Shown here: positions 1 through 14,000 of the stretch, piece by piece
How positions within the stretch are numbered: the first letter of the stretch is position 1
How the letters are laid out: each line of letters opens with the position of its first letter
The notes under the pieces: generated by a model
Databases searched by the model: none
Seen by the model: only the letters and a program-made list of their open reading frames with translations
What the model was told of the DNA's origin: nothing
Program-made: the position numbers and the translations under genes
Source of the DNA: Hofstenia miamia
Taxonomy: Eukaryota > Xenacoelomorpha > Acoela
Assembly: GCA_004352715.1 (NCBI GenBank)
Contig: SCFE01000011.1
Location: 625,505 to 689,504, forward strand
DNA length: 64,000 bases
Direction: 5' to 3'

Positions 1-136
1 CGAAAATTTCATAATAAACCTAAGACATATAAGGGATAACTGAATAAATAAATTTAGTAAATTTCTAAAGAAATATCTAAAATTAATAAACAATATGAAT
101 AACTCAACATAATGCTTGTAAAGTTAAATAAAACCA

Positions 137-316
137 TACCGCCGGGCGAATAAATTCATTAAATTTTGTAAAAAAATTTATTCTAATGTCAAATTCAACA
201 AACTACTACAAAGTAATACTTAAAACAATACGGATAATTTTGTTAATTATAATCTGTTTCTATTACAACAATATTTTATCATCCTGTGTTGTTTACAAGA
301 TTTTCGCCCGGCGGTA
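137..316. mobile_element. 180-bp MITE with 14-bp perfect TIRs
   Basis: TACCGCCGGGCGAA at 137-150 is inverted at 303-316. The interior is AT-rich. The TA at each tip may be the target duplication. GC-rich tips stand out from the AT-rich surroundings. A related CCGCCCGGC fragment follows at about 331. Confidence 0.65.
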
Positions 317-2196
317 TAAACTTGACAAACCGCCCGGCTAAAATTAAAGGTGCCCGTAAAATAATTAAAAATATTAAAATACCTTTTGAAGTTTAAGTAA
401 TTGATTAATGTGAAACCTTAGAAAAATTTAGAAAATCATATATGTAGGAAGCAAGTGAAATGTTATTTTAATGCCTTTCTCATATATTTACTATTTTATC
501 TAGATGTCTCTTAAGCAATGTCCCAATAAAGCTCATTTTAAACAATAACTACTTTTTCTGACAGTTGTAAGATAAATTCTTACAGGCATAAGATTATGAA
601 TTGACAGATTTAAGAACCAACCAGATCTTATTATATGTTTCTAAGATACCGAAATTTCGTCTAACAACCTGAAATAAAGAAATGCACTGCATTGGCATTA
701 ATTTAATTGGGACGGATGGATTTGGGCCGGGCTTGTGACAAGGCATTCCGCCCATTTCCATCTGAGATATAGTTGCATATGATTTTTGCTTTGGAGATCT
801 GTGGCCTCCATGGAATATCCCACGAAATATTTCAAGTGCTGAGGTGGAAATAAAAGTATTTGCACCATGGACAAACCTGGGGTCCAATGTTTGCTTAGCA
901 ATTGTCAAGTGAGAAAATTTTTGTCGTTTTTATTTTAAGTCGTTCGCAAAATATTTTTCGTATACGCTGCCTTTGAATAGGTAATTAGTGCATACCCCAT
1001 CAAATGTAAATTTTAGGACTACACCTCCGAAGATAGCCAACATGGAAGGAACAGTTGCCAACTCTAAATAAATAACAAGAAATTATGTAATTATATTGCA
1101 CAAATGATTACTACAGTATATCCTGCAAAGCATTAAAAACGCTCATTTGAGTTAATTAATATTTCCTAGAAGCCATATGGTCAAAGAGAATTTTTATGTT
1201 CAACTATTTTACCTTGCATTTACTATGCTTTGAATTTATATAAAACTTCATTTAATATACACGACTCAATATTGGCAATGCCCGATTACTAGTTGTACAT
1301 AAGTTCCGGACTAAGCCCATTTCGACCTAAGCACATGTTGTATTTTATCTCGAATGTCGGCCGCATCCACGGATTTGGGAATATGGCATTTTTTTCCTTA
1401 CAAAATATTAAGCGAAATTTTTGCAGTGATAAAAATTTATAGGAAAAGTCTTGATTATACCATTAAGGTTAATTATCAATTTGCACACGTCAATATACAC
1501 AATTTTTAGATATAGTTGATGTTTGCTTTGTTACAATACGTCAGCAACGTAATTTCTGCCTTTCAGCATGCGCTATAGATTTTTCGTTTAAATTATTCCA
1601 TGAATTTGCAACAAGAAAGTCAGTCACGTTGTTCGATGCGTTTCCTTAGCGGTTTCTTTGTATGAGTCAGCCGTAAGCAGCAGTAGAACGATATCTATTT
1701 TACGATTATACCAACTCACAAGAAGAACAGGGTAAGGTCTGAGAACCTGATATACAAAGTATTATGATTGGTCCAGTTCAAACAGTAACGGATAAAGAAA
1801 TATATTAGAAAGGTACAATGTACAACTACGTGTTACAGGATGCTGATAATTAGGTATTAAACAATTCTCTAGGTAACTTTTATTACGCCAATCATCAAGT
1901 TTTCTGCCTTTCTGTGAAATTGGCAACGTTGCATACAAAGTAAAAACAAATGATCTATTCAATAGTTAAAATTGGATTCTTTTGTCACACATGCTTTTGA
2001 CACTATCATAGTAGTCATTCAGCATTAGCAATAATTTAATTGGGTATTGTTTTTAGGGTAGAAATATACCATTAAATTTATGTAAGGCCATAGTTTATTT
2101 TAAGTTATTCAATCCAGTCATTTTTTCAAGAAGAAATCCATCTAAACACATATAAGATGTATATTTTCATATTCCCTGATGCGAAAATATTAAAAG
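317..2196. other. No recognised gene
   Basis: AT-rich sequence. The minus frame at 594-908 is less AT-rich (LDPRFVHGANTFISTSALEI) and is followed by a T-rich tract and AG. It might be an exon or an old transposon; two overlapping frames are open, so I make no call. Confidence 0.4.
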
Positions 2197-2506
2197 AAAC
2201 ACGTGGTACAATTGTAATACAAATAAATAAATGGTTAACAATGATATTTTCACAATGAAATCACGATATTATCGAAGAAAAACATAAAATTGCATAATAA
2301 AACACGTGGTACAATTGCAATACAAATAGATAAATGGTTAACAATGATATTTTCACAATAAAATCACTATATTATCGAACAAAAACATAAAATTCCATAA
2401 TAAAACACGGGGTACAATTGTAATACAAATAGATAAATGGTTAACAATGATATTTTCACAATAAAATCACGATATTATCGAACATAAACATAAAATTGCA
2501 TAATAA
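2197..2506. repeat. Tandem repeat, three copies of 103 bp
   Basis: Copies start at 2197, 2300 and 2403 with AAACACG(T/G)GGTACAATTG and contain ATGGTTAACAATGATATTTT and TCAC(G/T)ATATTATCGA. The copies differ by only a few bases. Confidence 0.9.
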
Positions 2507-2679
2507 CACAGCATGTTGGTATTTATATCTTTAAATACCCAAACAAATACTAAATAAATATATTAAGAAAAGCACCGCACATTCCTATTCAATACGCAGA
2601 CTAATACTAAGACAAATAAATAATTTAAAAACCACAAGACTTGAATATTGCAATGAGAACATACCAATGAAAAACGCGT

Positions 2680-3088
2680 TCACAAATTGTTCACATAGTA
2701 ATTGATGAGCATTCGCATGATGACGACGAGCATTAAAAGAAATGGAGGGAAGGCAAAATCCCAAAGCTCAGCAAAAATTAGTACCAGCATAACTATGAAT
2801 GCAACGGCCAAAACTAGATGTTCTCGCATTATGAGATTTTCAAAATCTAACTTCTTTCTGCGAACAAGCCAGTCAGCAAGTGCATTGTGAACGCAAAAAT
2901 ATTATATTTGAAGGTGACTGGTAACTTGTTGTATTTAAATATATGAGTAATGTTTACAACAAACTAATACAACCAGCCAAACAACATTTAATGTAGGAAC
3001 TTTCTTATTAATACTTTATGAATGCAAAATTGGTTCAAGATACACTGAATACTTAAAAATTATCAAATGTTCACCCATTCTCATTTGA

Positions 3089-3124
<36 letters not shown>

Positions 3125-4201
3125 AAATTATATTACATAAATTCAAATTTTTTAATTTTTAGATTATTCCTGGGCGATTGAAATTTTAAAGGTTTTCTAA
3201 TAGGAAGATTTTGTAATTTTGCTGTGAGCAACTACACAATTTATGCAGGAAAACAATGTGAGTTCTCTACCAAAGCCTCAAAATTTGCTTTCTGTTGACC
3301 TTTCCTTCGTTAATGTCATCATTTAGAGTTGCAACAATGATTTGAAGAGGTTGGGGCATGATTGTAATTTGCATTCCTTTTGAACACTAATAAAAATTAT
3401 AATAATGCACATATTCTACCTTTATTTGAAATTTATTTTTTAGTATCAATCACAAAGCCATTTAAACATATCTGCCTCTAAGTGTAATAGATTGGGTAAA
3501 TCAATGCATTGTTGATATTGCAAACACAACTTTAACAACAAAGCATGCCAAAAGAAATTAATTTCTTGAAAGTTATGATAAATTTCATAATTCTACTTAA
3601 CTTTTACGTAGTTAAAAATTTGATTGTAGCAGCAATTATGTAATGAGAATTTCACTGGTCTTCGTAGAACGAATCCCCTAGATCTTTTTGATAAATAAAA
3701 AAATTTGATAAATGATTCCCTGTAATATTTTCATAACTACATATATTTTTTAGTTTAATGATATCGAGACCAACAACTGTACTTCTAGTTTTGCTCATGC
3801 AAACGAAGTTGCTAAAGGGAAAAGAAAGCAATTTTGTAAGAGTAAAAAAATGCGACTGCTTTAATATATCTAGCAAAATCTCGTAAAATTTAAATGATTT
3901 AGAAGACAAATTGAAATATTCAAATAATTTGAGAAAGCATATTGTAAGTGTAAAGGATGAAAGTTCTAAATTCAAAAACCTTTATCAAATAATTTTCTTT
4001 TAATTTTTTTTGAAAAACTTACTCAAATATTTTGCTGTTTGTTGTATTGGTGATTGCGGTTGAGGTCAGCATTGTGCTTTGGTGCTGAAAGGAAATATTT
4101 TGGTTTAATTCTTGAACATCTGCTGGATGTTGCTTGGACGTCCTTGGATTCTTTGGATACTGCATAATTTTAGCACTTCTGATATCAGCATGGAAACAGA
4201 A
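2680..4201 (-). CDS. 3' end of an unidentified membrane-protein gene (two exons)
   Basis: Exon 4023-4201 has a strong donor (TTTGA/GTAAGT) and a polar, Ser/Thr/Asn/Gln-rich frame (YPKNPRTSKQHPADVQELNQ). Exon 2680-2857 starts after CGCAG. The phases join (GA/A). The second exon encodes KKLDFENLIMREHLVLA, two hydrophobic stretches separated by ELWDFAFPPF, and INYYVNNL before TGA. This looks like a C-terminal membrane hairpin. I do not recognise the family. The first exon's acceptor is uncertain, and upstream exons were not found. It is separate from the scramblase, whose stop lies at 8077. Confidence 0.5.
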
Positions 4202-6002
4202 CTAGATGTACGAGATGGGAACCAAAACTGGACAGCGTCCAGAATTGACAAGTGAAAGAAGATAGGTAACAAAAACTTGAAATTACAAAGAGCTAGCAAA
4301 ATATTTTTATTGCTAATCATGTCTTAGCATTACTCAGCAATTCATGTAGTGCAAAAAATTAATTTTTATTAAATATATGTTACTGAGATGACAAAGAAAT
4401 ATCAGATTTTTTCTAGGAACTTTTAACCGTAGCAGTATGATTTCTCAATGAATAATACCACTTCAAGAAACACTAAATAAGCATCTCAAATGTTGCGAAC
4501 TTAAATCTAAAAATACATATTTACTAAATTTCAACATGTGTTGGAAAATTTCCGTTAGAAATTGCTATTTATATAAAAAACAGCAATTCGAATCTGAATT
4601 TGATGATGTAATAACAAAATAGATGGTAAAAGCTTTATTGCATCTTTTTTAATAGCTTGTCAACTTTAACGGTTAAAATGTTTATATTATATGTTTAACA
4701 ATGTACATGACTGATGTAATGCTGGAGATAATTTCAAATAAAAATTTAGTGATTTCACATTGCAGAAATTGTTGCTTTTATTGTGATAAATTTTGACTGA
4801 AAAAAAAATCTTTCATTTGTAATTGAATTGACTATGATAATCAATTTGTTAGATGAAAATCTGGCAGGTGAACAGCTATAAAATCTAATGCAGTTACATA
4901 TCTCATGAAAATATAGCAACAGTGTCAGTTATTATGATATTTAAATTATTATAAATCTAATTCTAATAATTAATAATCAAGTTTATTTCAAAATATATAA
5001 AACAATATAAAAATAAGCTTCAACAAGTCACTTCAAAGTACAAGAAATCCTAAAAAAAACCATTGTAAAATATCTAACATATGATATATAATCATTAGGG
5101 TGGTTCGAAAATTTTTTTTAAATCACTTGTCTCAGATTATTAAGAAAAGTGGCCATTTTCTCTGAAATTGTCGTAGGAGAAACATGAACTACAACTCTTG
5201 ATCTACAGGTATTTGAAGTTGTGGATGTGTTACGTTTATGCTCAATATATTAAACTAAGCACTTTTATATTGTAAATAATGTTTTAAAAGCAACTAGTTT
5301 GCAGAGTAAATTGAATTTAGCAAACGTTTCTTATTATAAATTCATGATAATGGTTTTCTGTCTTTACTAAAACAAGGATAATGTATCGTTTTCATGTATA
5401 ATTCTGCTCGAATCACGTACAATAAACAAAAAACAATTCAATTAGACAACAGCGAGCCTATAACAATGAAAATAACGTCTAAAAATAAATTCATGTTGAA
5501 ACACAATAAACAAAGAATGCTGTGAAAATTGTTGAAAATCAATCAGACCAAATCTTGCTTATTTTTTTATTTGATTTGACTTATGAAACAATTACACCAT
5601 AATGAGATTTCATATCAGAAGCAATTAGTTTAAAATTGGAAAAATAATTTATTTTTTAAATTGCCAAAGATCAAAAAATATTAGTTTATTGGCAACGGTT
5701 TTTGCATTTGTTTGATATCATCTACAATATTAGTAGAATTAGCATAATTTCATAAATATGTTGGATATGTTTGAAGTGAAATTTAGACTGAGTCAATTAT
5801 CGCTAAATTATTCAAACTTTAAGGGCCGTTTCCAAACATAACGGGGTGACATTTGTACCAAAACTTTAGAATTTAGATTTGTGTTATTGTGTGTCTATAA
5901 CATCAGCAGACTGACAATGAAATAGAGATTTGCAACATGTTCTTAAATGTTGAAACGTAAAATCTAAACTCTGAAAGAATGTGTCATTGTTTACCTTAGA
6001 GC

Positions 6003-6315
6003 ACAGATGCTAACCCGACCGGAACAGAATATTCTCTACTCAAATCCGAACTGAAAACCAAGTATACTACTCGAATCAGACCCGACTCAATCCGATATGT
6101 ACAATTTGATTCACAATATGTAAGGCCTTGAATCAAATAATGACAAGCATCAGTCATTTTTGATAAACTAAATATAGCCATTCATTGATACTAAAGTAAC
6201 GTTATAATTTTTCTCAAATAGGGTAGCGATCAATGCTACTTATACTTATACATGAATTCGACCCGACCCGAAATCGGGGAGGGTTTAATTGGGTACTCGT
6301 TGTCACTCTCTAGGT
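6003..6315. mobile_element. hAT-like MITE (ACCCGACCCGA family), copy 1
   Basis: GC-rich ends with repeated AACCCGACC/CGACCCGACCCG and an AT-rich core. The right end, inverted, starts CTAGAGAGTGACAA, the same as the left end of the copy at 16449. No clean target duplication is visible. Confidence 0.55.
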
Positions 6316-6984
6316 TAAGCCCATTGGCCTAATATAAATTTGCAGCTCTATCGTGTTTTTTATATATACAAACGCGTATATTGCCTAGCATATCTCTTGA
6401 AAAAAATTTTTTGAAGCTAATATTGTTGCATTAATACATTAATAAAGTTGCAAAAACATCTTCAAAATAAATTTCTTCATTAAAACATTATCAAATTTGC
6501 AAAAATAGGTGAAATCATCTACATATAGCAATATTTTTCTAAAATTCGATTAATATATTGGTTTCAAAATTACAAAAACCTCGAAAATGTTTTACTGCAT
6601 TTCAATTTACAGAACTAGCATATTTAAAAAATATATTTTTTAACTTTGATATTTTAAATTCAAAATTCCTTAAAATAATGCAAATATTCCATTAGGTTTT
6701 GTATAGATATTTTTGGAAATAGCGCCAAATATAAGTGGGAAAAGACATTATATAGTAAAATATTAGTGCAATTAATAGGGAATTTTTTTAACCTGTCGAA
6801 AAATTCAAAATTTTTTCAAAAAACTGTCTTTGATAAAAAAAAGTCAAAATTTATTATTTAATATAAACAGGTGGGTATTATGTTTACGATCTACTTTGGC
6901 TATCTAGTACTATCTTGTCTCTCGCATTACGACTAGAAGTGTTTTATCTCTGTAATCAAGATTCCCAAAGTATGTGTCAGTCTC

Positions 6985-7771
6985 AACTACAAAGCTCATC
7001 TGTACGCAAGTGAATCGCCGAAAAAGTTTCATGTGAATGCTAACGATGATCTCTTTTGTGTATTTTGCTGCCAAATAGTGAGCTGCGACAAGCGCTTGAT
7101 AGTCACTGATCATCGGTGGAGCAGAAAAAACTGCTCTTGGCGAATGCAGAAGATAAGAAACTCCAACAAACCTTCTTTCCAAGCTTGAAGAAGCATTTCA
7201 AGCAAACACCTTTCTTTATAAGATACAAGACCCAAAGATTCATCAGATCAATCGCTGTGCACATGCTTATGTGCGGTCGAGGACGAGCATTACACAAAGG
7301 AACAGGTATCCTTGTCAGTCGCGCTAAGGCTATTTTCAATGATGCCAAAGTTGCAGAGTTACTCGTAAAGATTCCGCCTGACTACCAGGAACTTCAAAGG
7401 CTGACGATATTATGACTCTGCACTTAAAACAGGACTATTTTTTACTGTGTATTTGTGCAATGTCGTTATCTGAGGAAGATAGTGGAATACTTGGTCGTCC
7501 ACTCAGTCCAATAGAATACTATTGGTCAACAATGAAAGAATCTTGCAAAATACGCTTAACTCAGCGAAGTCAGCGAAACCAAGAATTAGTTACTGCAGTA
7601 CCACCAGGTGTAACGCAAGTTCAAAATAGATTGCTGATAATTTGGACAGTTATTGACCAATCTATCGCAGACACAAATACGATGGAGAGGGCGATAAAAT
7701 TTTACAATAGCGCTTGGGGCAAGTACAAGAGCTGCTGTAATTGTGAAACATTTACCGTATTGATGAATTAA
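6985..7771 (+). pseudogene. Broken hAT-like transposase gene with BED/CGGBP1-like finger
   Basis: From about 7035 the frame reads FHVNANDDLFCVFCCQIV and DKRLIVTDHR, a C-x2-C ... H finger like BED or CGGBP1. A frameshift leads to ANAEDKKLQQTFFPSLKKHF (7116-7412), and another to PIEYYWSTMKESCKIRL and QVQNRLLIIWTVIDQ (7412-7771). The finger followed by a coiled basic region suggests a domesticated or dead hAT element. The second half is not recognised with confidence. Confidence 0.4.
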
Positions 7772-8076
7772 GTTCATAACATGGGACATGCTTCGATTAG
7801 ATGGACTTATGAATTTGTATTCTTAATATAAATTTAAATTGTTTCCTTATTTTTCTAATTTGCTTGTTTAAAATTTTAAATTGCCTATTTGTAATTTTAA
7901 ATTGCTTGTCTGATATTTTAAATTGGTCGGTAAAAGGTATAGATTGGAAAAATTTTCGTTCTTACGTCAAAATTTGCCAAGTTTTATCGTTTTTAAAGTA
8001 AAAATTTGCTGTCAGAAAATATTGCCTTAGTAATTAACAATGGTTTTTAACGAAGTTGATTAGAATGTATAAACAA

Positions 8077-8156
8077 TCATACAAATAAGTTACATACAAT
8101 TAAAAACACTGATGCTAAGAATAAAGCTTTTCCGCGAACGTCCAAATCTTTTGGGA
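8077..8156 (-). CDS. Scramblase last exon: FPxDLDV block and C-terminal membrane segment
   Basis: Joined in phase it gives TFPKDLDVRGKALFLASVFL followed by a short hydrophobic tail and TGA. FPxDLDVxxKA is the calcium-binding-like block that precedes the C-terminal helix in scramblases. The short acidic FFE tail common in other members is absent here. Confidence 0.83.
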
Positions 8157-10206
8157 CTAAAATATGTACATAATTTGATGCATAGATTCAAATGATATTT
8201 ACATGTTACTAAAAACTGCCCTGCATTAGTGAAAGCTTCTCTTGCAACGCCAGAAAATTGCTTTACTAACGTTCCTAGCTCATCACCATTTTCTGCACTT
8301 GTAATCTAAATAGAAAATTTCAGAAAACCAATTGATGCATCTATTATTAGATGAATCTAACTTCACCTTTTTTATAAATGCAGTTTATGAAATCTAAAAA
8401 GGTCTTGGGTGATATTTCAAGATAAAAAAATAATCATATTTGATGCATACAACAAAGGAATGGAGAAATGTGAATGAAATTTCAATTTTTACCACTAATT
8501 AATATCAGATCTGAATTTATTTTTTTATCCCTCTAGATAAGATGTAATTCAATATACTACTATCGTAGTTACCATTCATATGTTTTAGATACACACACTA
8601 AACAGCCTTTTTACAATGAAAAGATTCATGAATTATGTAAGCAATATTTTACCAGAAATTCAATTTACAATGGAATGTAAACAACAATAAACTTTACATA
8701 CTAGATGTTTCAACTTTTTAAAATTTATCCTTATCCTTATCTTCACATTCTTTAAGAAAATGAGAATTTGAGTGTTGCAGGAACTAAGGTTCTCCTCAAT
8801 AGATAATGCACAAGGAGATTTTGCTGTAAAGAAACCATATTTCAAAAAATCTTAGAGCAACTTTAAATTTGTAGAAGTATAAAAAAACACAGTTGAAGTT
8901 TCCTTTTGTGATGAAGCAAGACTTGAACTTTACACGTGAAAAAATGACTTTGTAGGATAGACATCAATGCAGATTTCAGCGACCTGATCCACAATATTTT
9001 CTGATGAAAGCATTTTGCCTCATAAACCTACAAAGTTGTATTTGCTTAACTTGGTGCCTTAACCGCAAAATATCAATCGAGGGTAAGCATAATTATTGCG
9101 ATGTATCTTAAGATGAAGAGTTTTTTTTGGATATATGGTACAGCATTTCTAACGACGTGTTTAACTTTAGAAATGTGTGATCATCTTTTTGCTAGCAACT
9201 ATTAATCATTCTTGAAAATGTTGATTGCCTTTTGCCAGCACAGCAAGCAATTTCTCAAACCCTTTTGCTTTTAGTAATGTCTATTTCAAAATTGCATAAA
9301 TCCTCTGAATTTCTTTGCATTACACGAAATATTTCTTGTTACGAAATATTTCTGTCACGCGATGGCGTACGAAAATTGATTTTGCGTGCTATCTTAATAC
9401 ATGGCATAAAATATAATTTTAGCAATTGCTCTAAACTGGTCTGCATTTTTATACCGTCATGACATTCTTCTGCATCGTGAAGCAATAAGCATTGTAGTGC
9501 TGCCTTTCTTTAAAGGAAATGTTTGTAAGATTTTATAAAAATTGGCATTTTATTCGCCCATATATTTTTTGAGAAGTCATAGAAAAACATATTTTTAGCT
9601 ATTTCTCTAAATTGTTCTGCATTTTTATGCCGTTACGAAATCAGACTAATTTAGAAAACTCGCTAAAAATACTTTATTCTATGACTTCTCAAGAAAATAT
9701 ATGGGCAAATAAAATGCAAATTGCCCCAAAATCTAGCAAATATTTCCTTTAAGGAAAGGCAGAAGTACAATGCGTATTGATTCATGATGCAAAAAGATTC
9801 GGTGATGGTATAAAAATGCAGGTCAATTAGAGCAATTGCTAAAAATATTTTTATGCCATGTATTAAGATAGAACAAAAATCAATTTTCGTACGCCATCGC
9901 GCGACAAAAATATTTCGTGTAATAATGAAAATTGGAGAGGTAGTTTTGAATAACAAAAATAATTTTATTTTTTCTTAAAGATTTTAAAGGTCTATTTCCA
10001 TTAAACAGAAAAATATAAAATAGACTAAAAAATTCAAAAGTTCTGCAATATTTTTGAGCCCATTCCAAATTCTAATTTTATTTCAAACTTGCTGTAGGAA
10101 TGATAATATTCACTTCTTTTGAATCCAGTATTAATCCTGTCTTTAATAATTCATGTAACTATATACCAATTATTTTATTATTTATTAAAATTTTAAATGG
10201 GATATA

Positions 10207-10250
<44 letters not shown>

Positions 10251-10968
10251 TTCAAAATAAACGTAGTATAAAGAATTCATTACTTAATACATTATATGAA
10301 ATTCAACGAAATTAGAACATCTTAATAATTATGATAGATAATGATTCATACTCAATAAAAATTACAATCGCATACTAATAAATTTTTGTCTTTTAAAAAA
10401 ACCAGACCTTGAAAGTCATATCCAGACACCAAGCGAACCATCTCAAGGAACAGCAGGGACCATCGATATAAGCAAGACGTTTCTCATTTTCCTCACTTCC
10501 CAATATAATTTCTAATTTCTGATGCCATTTGGTACAACTAGCAATTACAAAGTTGATCATGGATAAATAATGAATTTACATATAACTTGATTCTAATATA
10601 AGTTTTCATTATTAAGTATTTGCAGGCAGTATCTTGTTTTATGGATTTCTTGTTTAAAGATGCATTGTGAGTGAGTTTTTTTTACACGTAGTTTAAGAAG
10701 TAGTAATTTAAAAGAAATAAACTACATATTATAATCATACTTAAGAATTCGTTATTTGATCATTTTAATAAATGTCTTACACATTTCTTACTTTACCAAT
10801 AGCTTCTCCCGGAGGACATTCAACGATGATTTCCTCTTGAAAATAATTGAAAGTAGCCGTCCAACAACATTTGCTGGCCAAGCATTTAAATGGCCGTATA
10901 ATTCTCAACACTTCCTAAAACATTAATCTTTGTACATCAGAAGAACAATAATGTTTTAATAACATAGA

Positions 10969-11018
<50 letters not shown>

Positions 11019-14000
11019 TGGTTAGTGAAAGATATCCCTGCTTCTTCCCTTCTCCCTGCTTTACTTAGTTCTACACAAGTTTCTTTAGGCCACATTATAT
11101 TTTCCGCTCAATCTACTATAGTCGACTTGGATCAACCAAGAAGGCAGACCTTCACTCTCTCTCTTTGTCCAGCGGCCATTTTTACTTTATTGTGGTACAA
11201 TTGTTCAGTTGGAATTAAAAGCGGTTTTACCACATCTTAGAGAGTTCCTTTAACAAGGGATGGTGATGATCTGGGCATGCAACCTAATGAAGGCCCAGCT
11301 GAGTCGGTTTCTTGCTTTCTCTCTTATATTACGCAGGATCTTGAGACTGAAACAAAGTCTATCTGGTAGTTTTCTGATATTTCCGTAAATTGGAAAAGAT
11401 TTCAATCTTAGTGATTTGAATGCATCAAAGAAGCTCACATTAAATTCAATTTTTAAGAATGACAAACCTATTCTCCAACAAGTAGAAGTATTAAAAGAAA
11501 CAATAAATATTACGTCACATAAATGTGTTACATTATTTTCCGGCGTGATGGACACTATATGGACTAATACAATTCAAGAAGACAACAGATTTTATGATGT
11601 TGCTAACAGACTAGAAACTAAAGTCTTATTAAGACGTGGAAAACCTTCGTTAGAGGAAATTACTACAGAAGATATACATAATAATATATCTATGTTTTTT
11701 AAAGACATCAAAATGAATAGAAATTTACTCTATACTTTTCAAGANATGCATCAAAGAAGCTCACATTAAATTCAGTGAATTCCATCCTCATGTGGACAAA
11801 CACTTTTGTTCATTCGACTCAATTACTCATCGACACATACAGGCACACATTGCTGCATTAAAGAAGGCTAACTATATAGAAAGATCCTCCTAAAGGTTGC
11901 CATTCTAATTTCAGGGCTTTGGATTTCCCAAACCCTGTGTAAAGTTTCAGTTGACTATAGACTATTCCTGCATTGTCGGGGTTACTCTAACAGTCAACAG
12001 ACTGAAGAGTGCGTGTCAACAGATCAAGTCCGTGACTCCTCCCCTGGAAGTGTGCCCGCTAAGGCCGGCTTAATCATGCTTGACCTCTGGCTACCCTGGC
12101 ATGCAGAGTGCTGATCTGTGTTGAGTCTGATCAGCAGAGAGTGAAGCCGAAGGCTGAGCTTCATGAGAGGGTTACGCCTCTCCAGCTTTCGCCAACCAAG
12201 GCTACTAACTGGGGGACTCGTGAGCATTTACTGTCTGCCTGTTATAAAGATCCAAAATAATATTTGGAGATAATACACTTTGAGTGCAAAGCACTAAGCG
12301 ACTAATCATCTCCATCCCCAAGATTGAATTAAAGATGTCGGATCATAACTAAAACCTATGATGAAGCAAAGCTCCTTCATAGGTACTGCACAGCAAATGC
12401 TGGCCTAGGCCTATCTAGAGGCCAGAGATAGAGGAATTCTCTATATAACTGCCCTCATAGACGCACTCTATTGTAGCATAATCCCGGATATACAACCATT
12501 TTGTAATATTGTCAAAGATGGAGTAAAAATCAAATTATGTGACAATTACCATAATAACCTTCAAACTATTCAGAATTTTATGAAAACTCCATTATATAAA
12601 AATTCAATTGAACAACTGAAAAATCACGATAACGAAAAAAGAATGTTCATCGACTCAAAACATACTCTTCTACATATTTTTAAGAATGACAAACCTATTC
12701 TCCAACAAGTAGAAGTATTAAAAGAAACAATAAATATTACGTCACATAAATGTGTTACATTATTTTCCGGCGTGATGGACACTATATGGACTAATACAAT
12801 TCAAGAAGACAACAGATTTTATGATGTTGCTAACAGACTAGAAACTAAAGTCTTATTAAGANNNNNNNNNNNNNNNNNNNNNNNNNNNNNNNNNNNNNNN
12901 NNNNNNNNNNNNNNNNNNNNNNNNNNNNNNNNNNNNNNNNNNNNNNNNNNNNNNNNNNNNNNNNNNNNNNNNNNNNNNNNNNNNNNNNNNNNNNNNNNNN
13001 NNNNNNNNNNNNNNNNNNNNNNNNNNNNNNNNNNNNNNNNNNNNNNNNNNNNNNNNNNNNNNNNNNNNNNNNNNNNNNNNNNNNNNNNNNNNNNNNNNNN
13101 NNNNNNNNNNNNNNNNNNNNNNNNNNNNNNNNNNNNNNNNNNNNNNNNNNNNNNNNNNNNNNNNNNNNNNNNNNNNNNNNNNNNNNNNNNNNNNNNNNNN
13201 NNNNNNNNNNNNNNNNNNNNNNNNNNNNNNNNNNNNNNNNNNNNNNNNNNNNNNNNNNNNNNNNNNNNNNNNNNNNNNNNNNNNNNNNNNNNNNNNNNNN
13301 NNNNNNNNNNNNNNNNNNNNNNNNNNNNNNNNNNNNNNNNNNNNNNNNNNNNNNNNNNNNNNNNNNNNNNNNNNNNNNNNNNNNNNNNNNNNNNNNNNNN
13401 NNNNNNNNNNNNNNNNNNNNNNNNNNNNNNNNNNNNNNNNNNNNNNNNNNNNNNNNNNNNNNNNNNNNNNNNNNNNNNNNNNNNNNNNNNNNNNNNNNNN
13501 NNNNNNNNNNNNNNNNNNNNNNNNNNNNNNNNNNNNNNNNNNNNNNNNNNNNNNNNNNNNNNNNNNNNNNNNNNNNNNNNNNNNNNNNNNNNNNNNNNNN
13601 NNNNNNNNNNNNNNNNNNNNNNNNNNNNNNNNNNNNNNNNNNNNNNNNNNNNNNNNNNNNNNNNNNNNNNNNNNNNNNNNNNNNNNNNNNNNNNNNNNNN
13701 NNNNNNNNNNNNNNNNNNNNNNNNNNNNNNNNNNNNNNNNNNNNNNNNNNNNNNNNNNNNNNNNNNNNNNNNNNNNNNNNNNNNNNNNNNNNNNNNNNNN
13801 NNNNNNNNNNACCCTAAGGGATAACGTAGGTTTAGGGGAGTAAGGTTTTTTGTTCACATGTACGATAACAAGCCAGTGTGGCCTTTCAACTTTCGATGAG
13901 CTGAGCGTAGGGATTAGGTTTTTCTTAGTTCTGCGCCGGCCGGAGGCCATCTCAACTATCAGAAGATTTACCAAGATATTTCTTCTCTGGGTTGTTATTG

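Noticed and set aside
3296-3372. Minus frame MQITIMPQPLQIIVATLNDD bounded by AG and GT
   Set aside because: Its phase does not fit either neighbouring exon of the gene end at 2680-4201.
3652-3975. 107-codon minus frame containing SKTRST
   Set aside because: Superficial likeness to helicase motif IV only; no flanking motifs and no coding texture.
13811-13830. ACCCTAAGGGATAACG, resembling a conserved large-subunit rRNA core
   Set aside because: The match is too short, and the sequence around it does not continue as rRNA.
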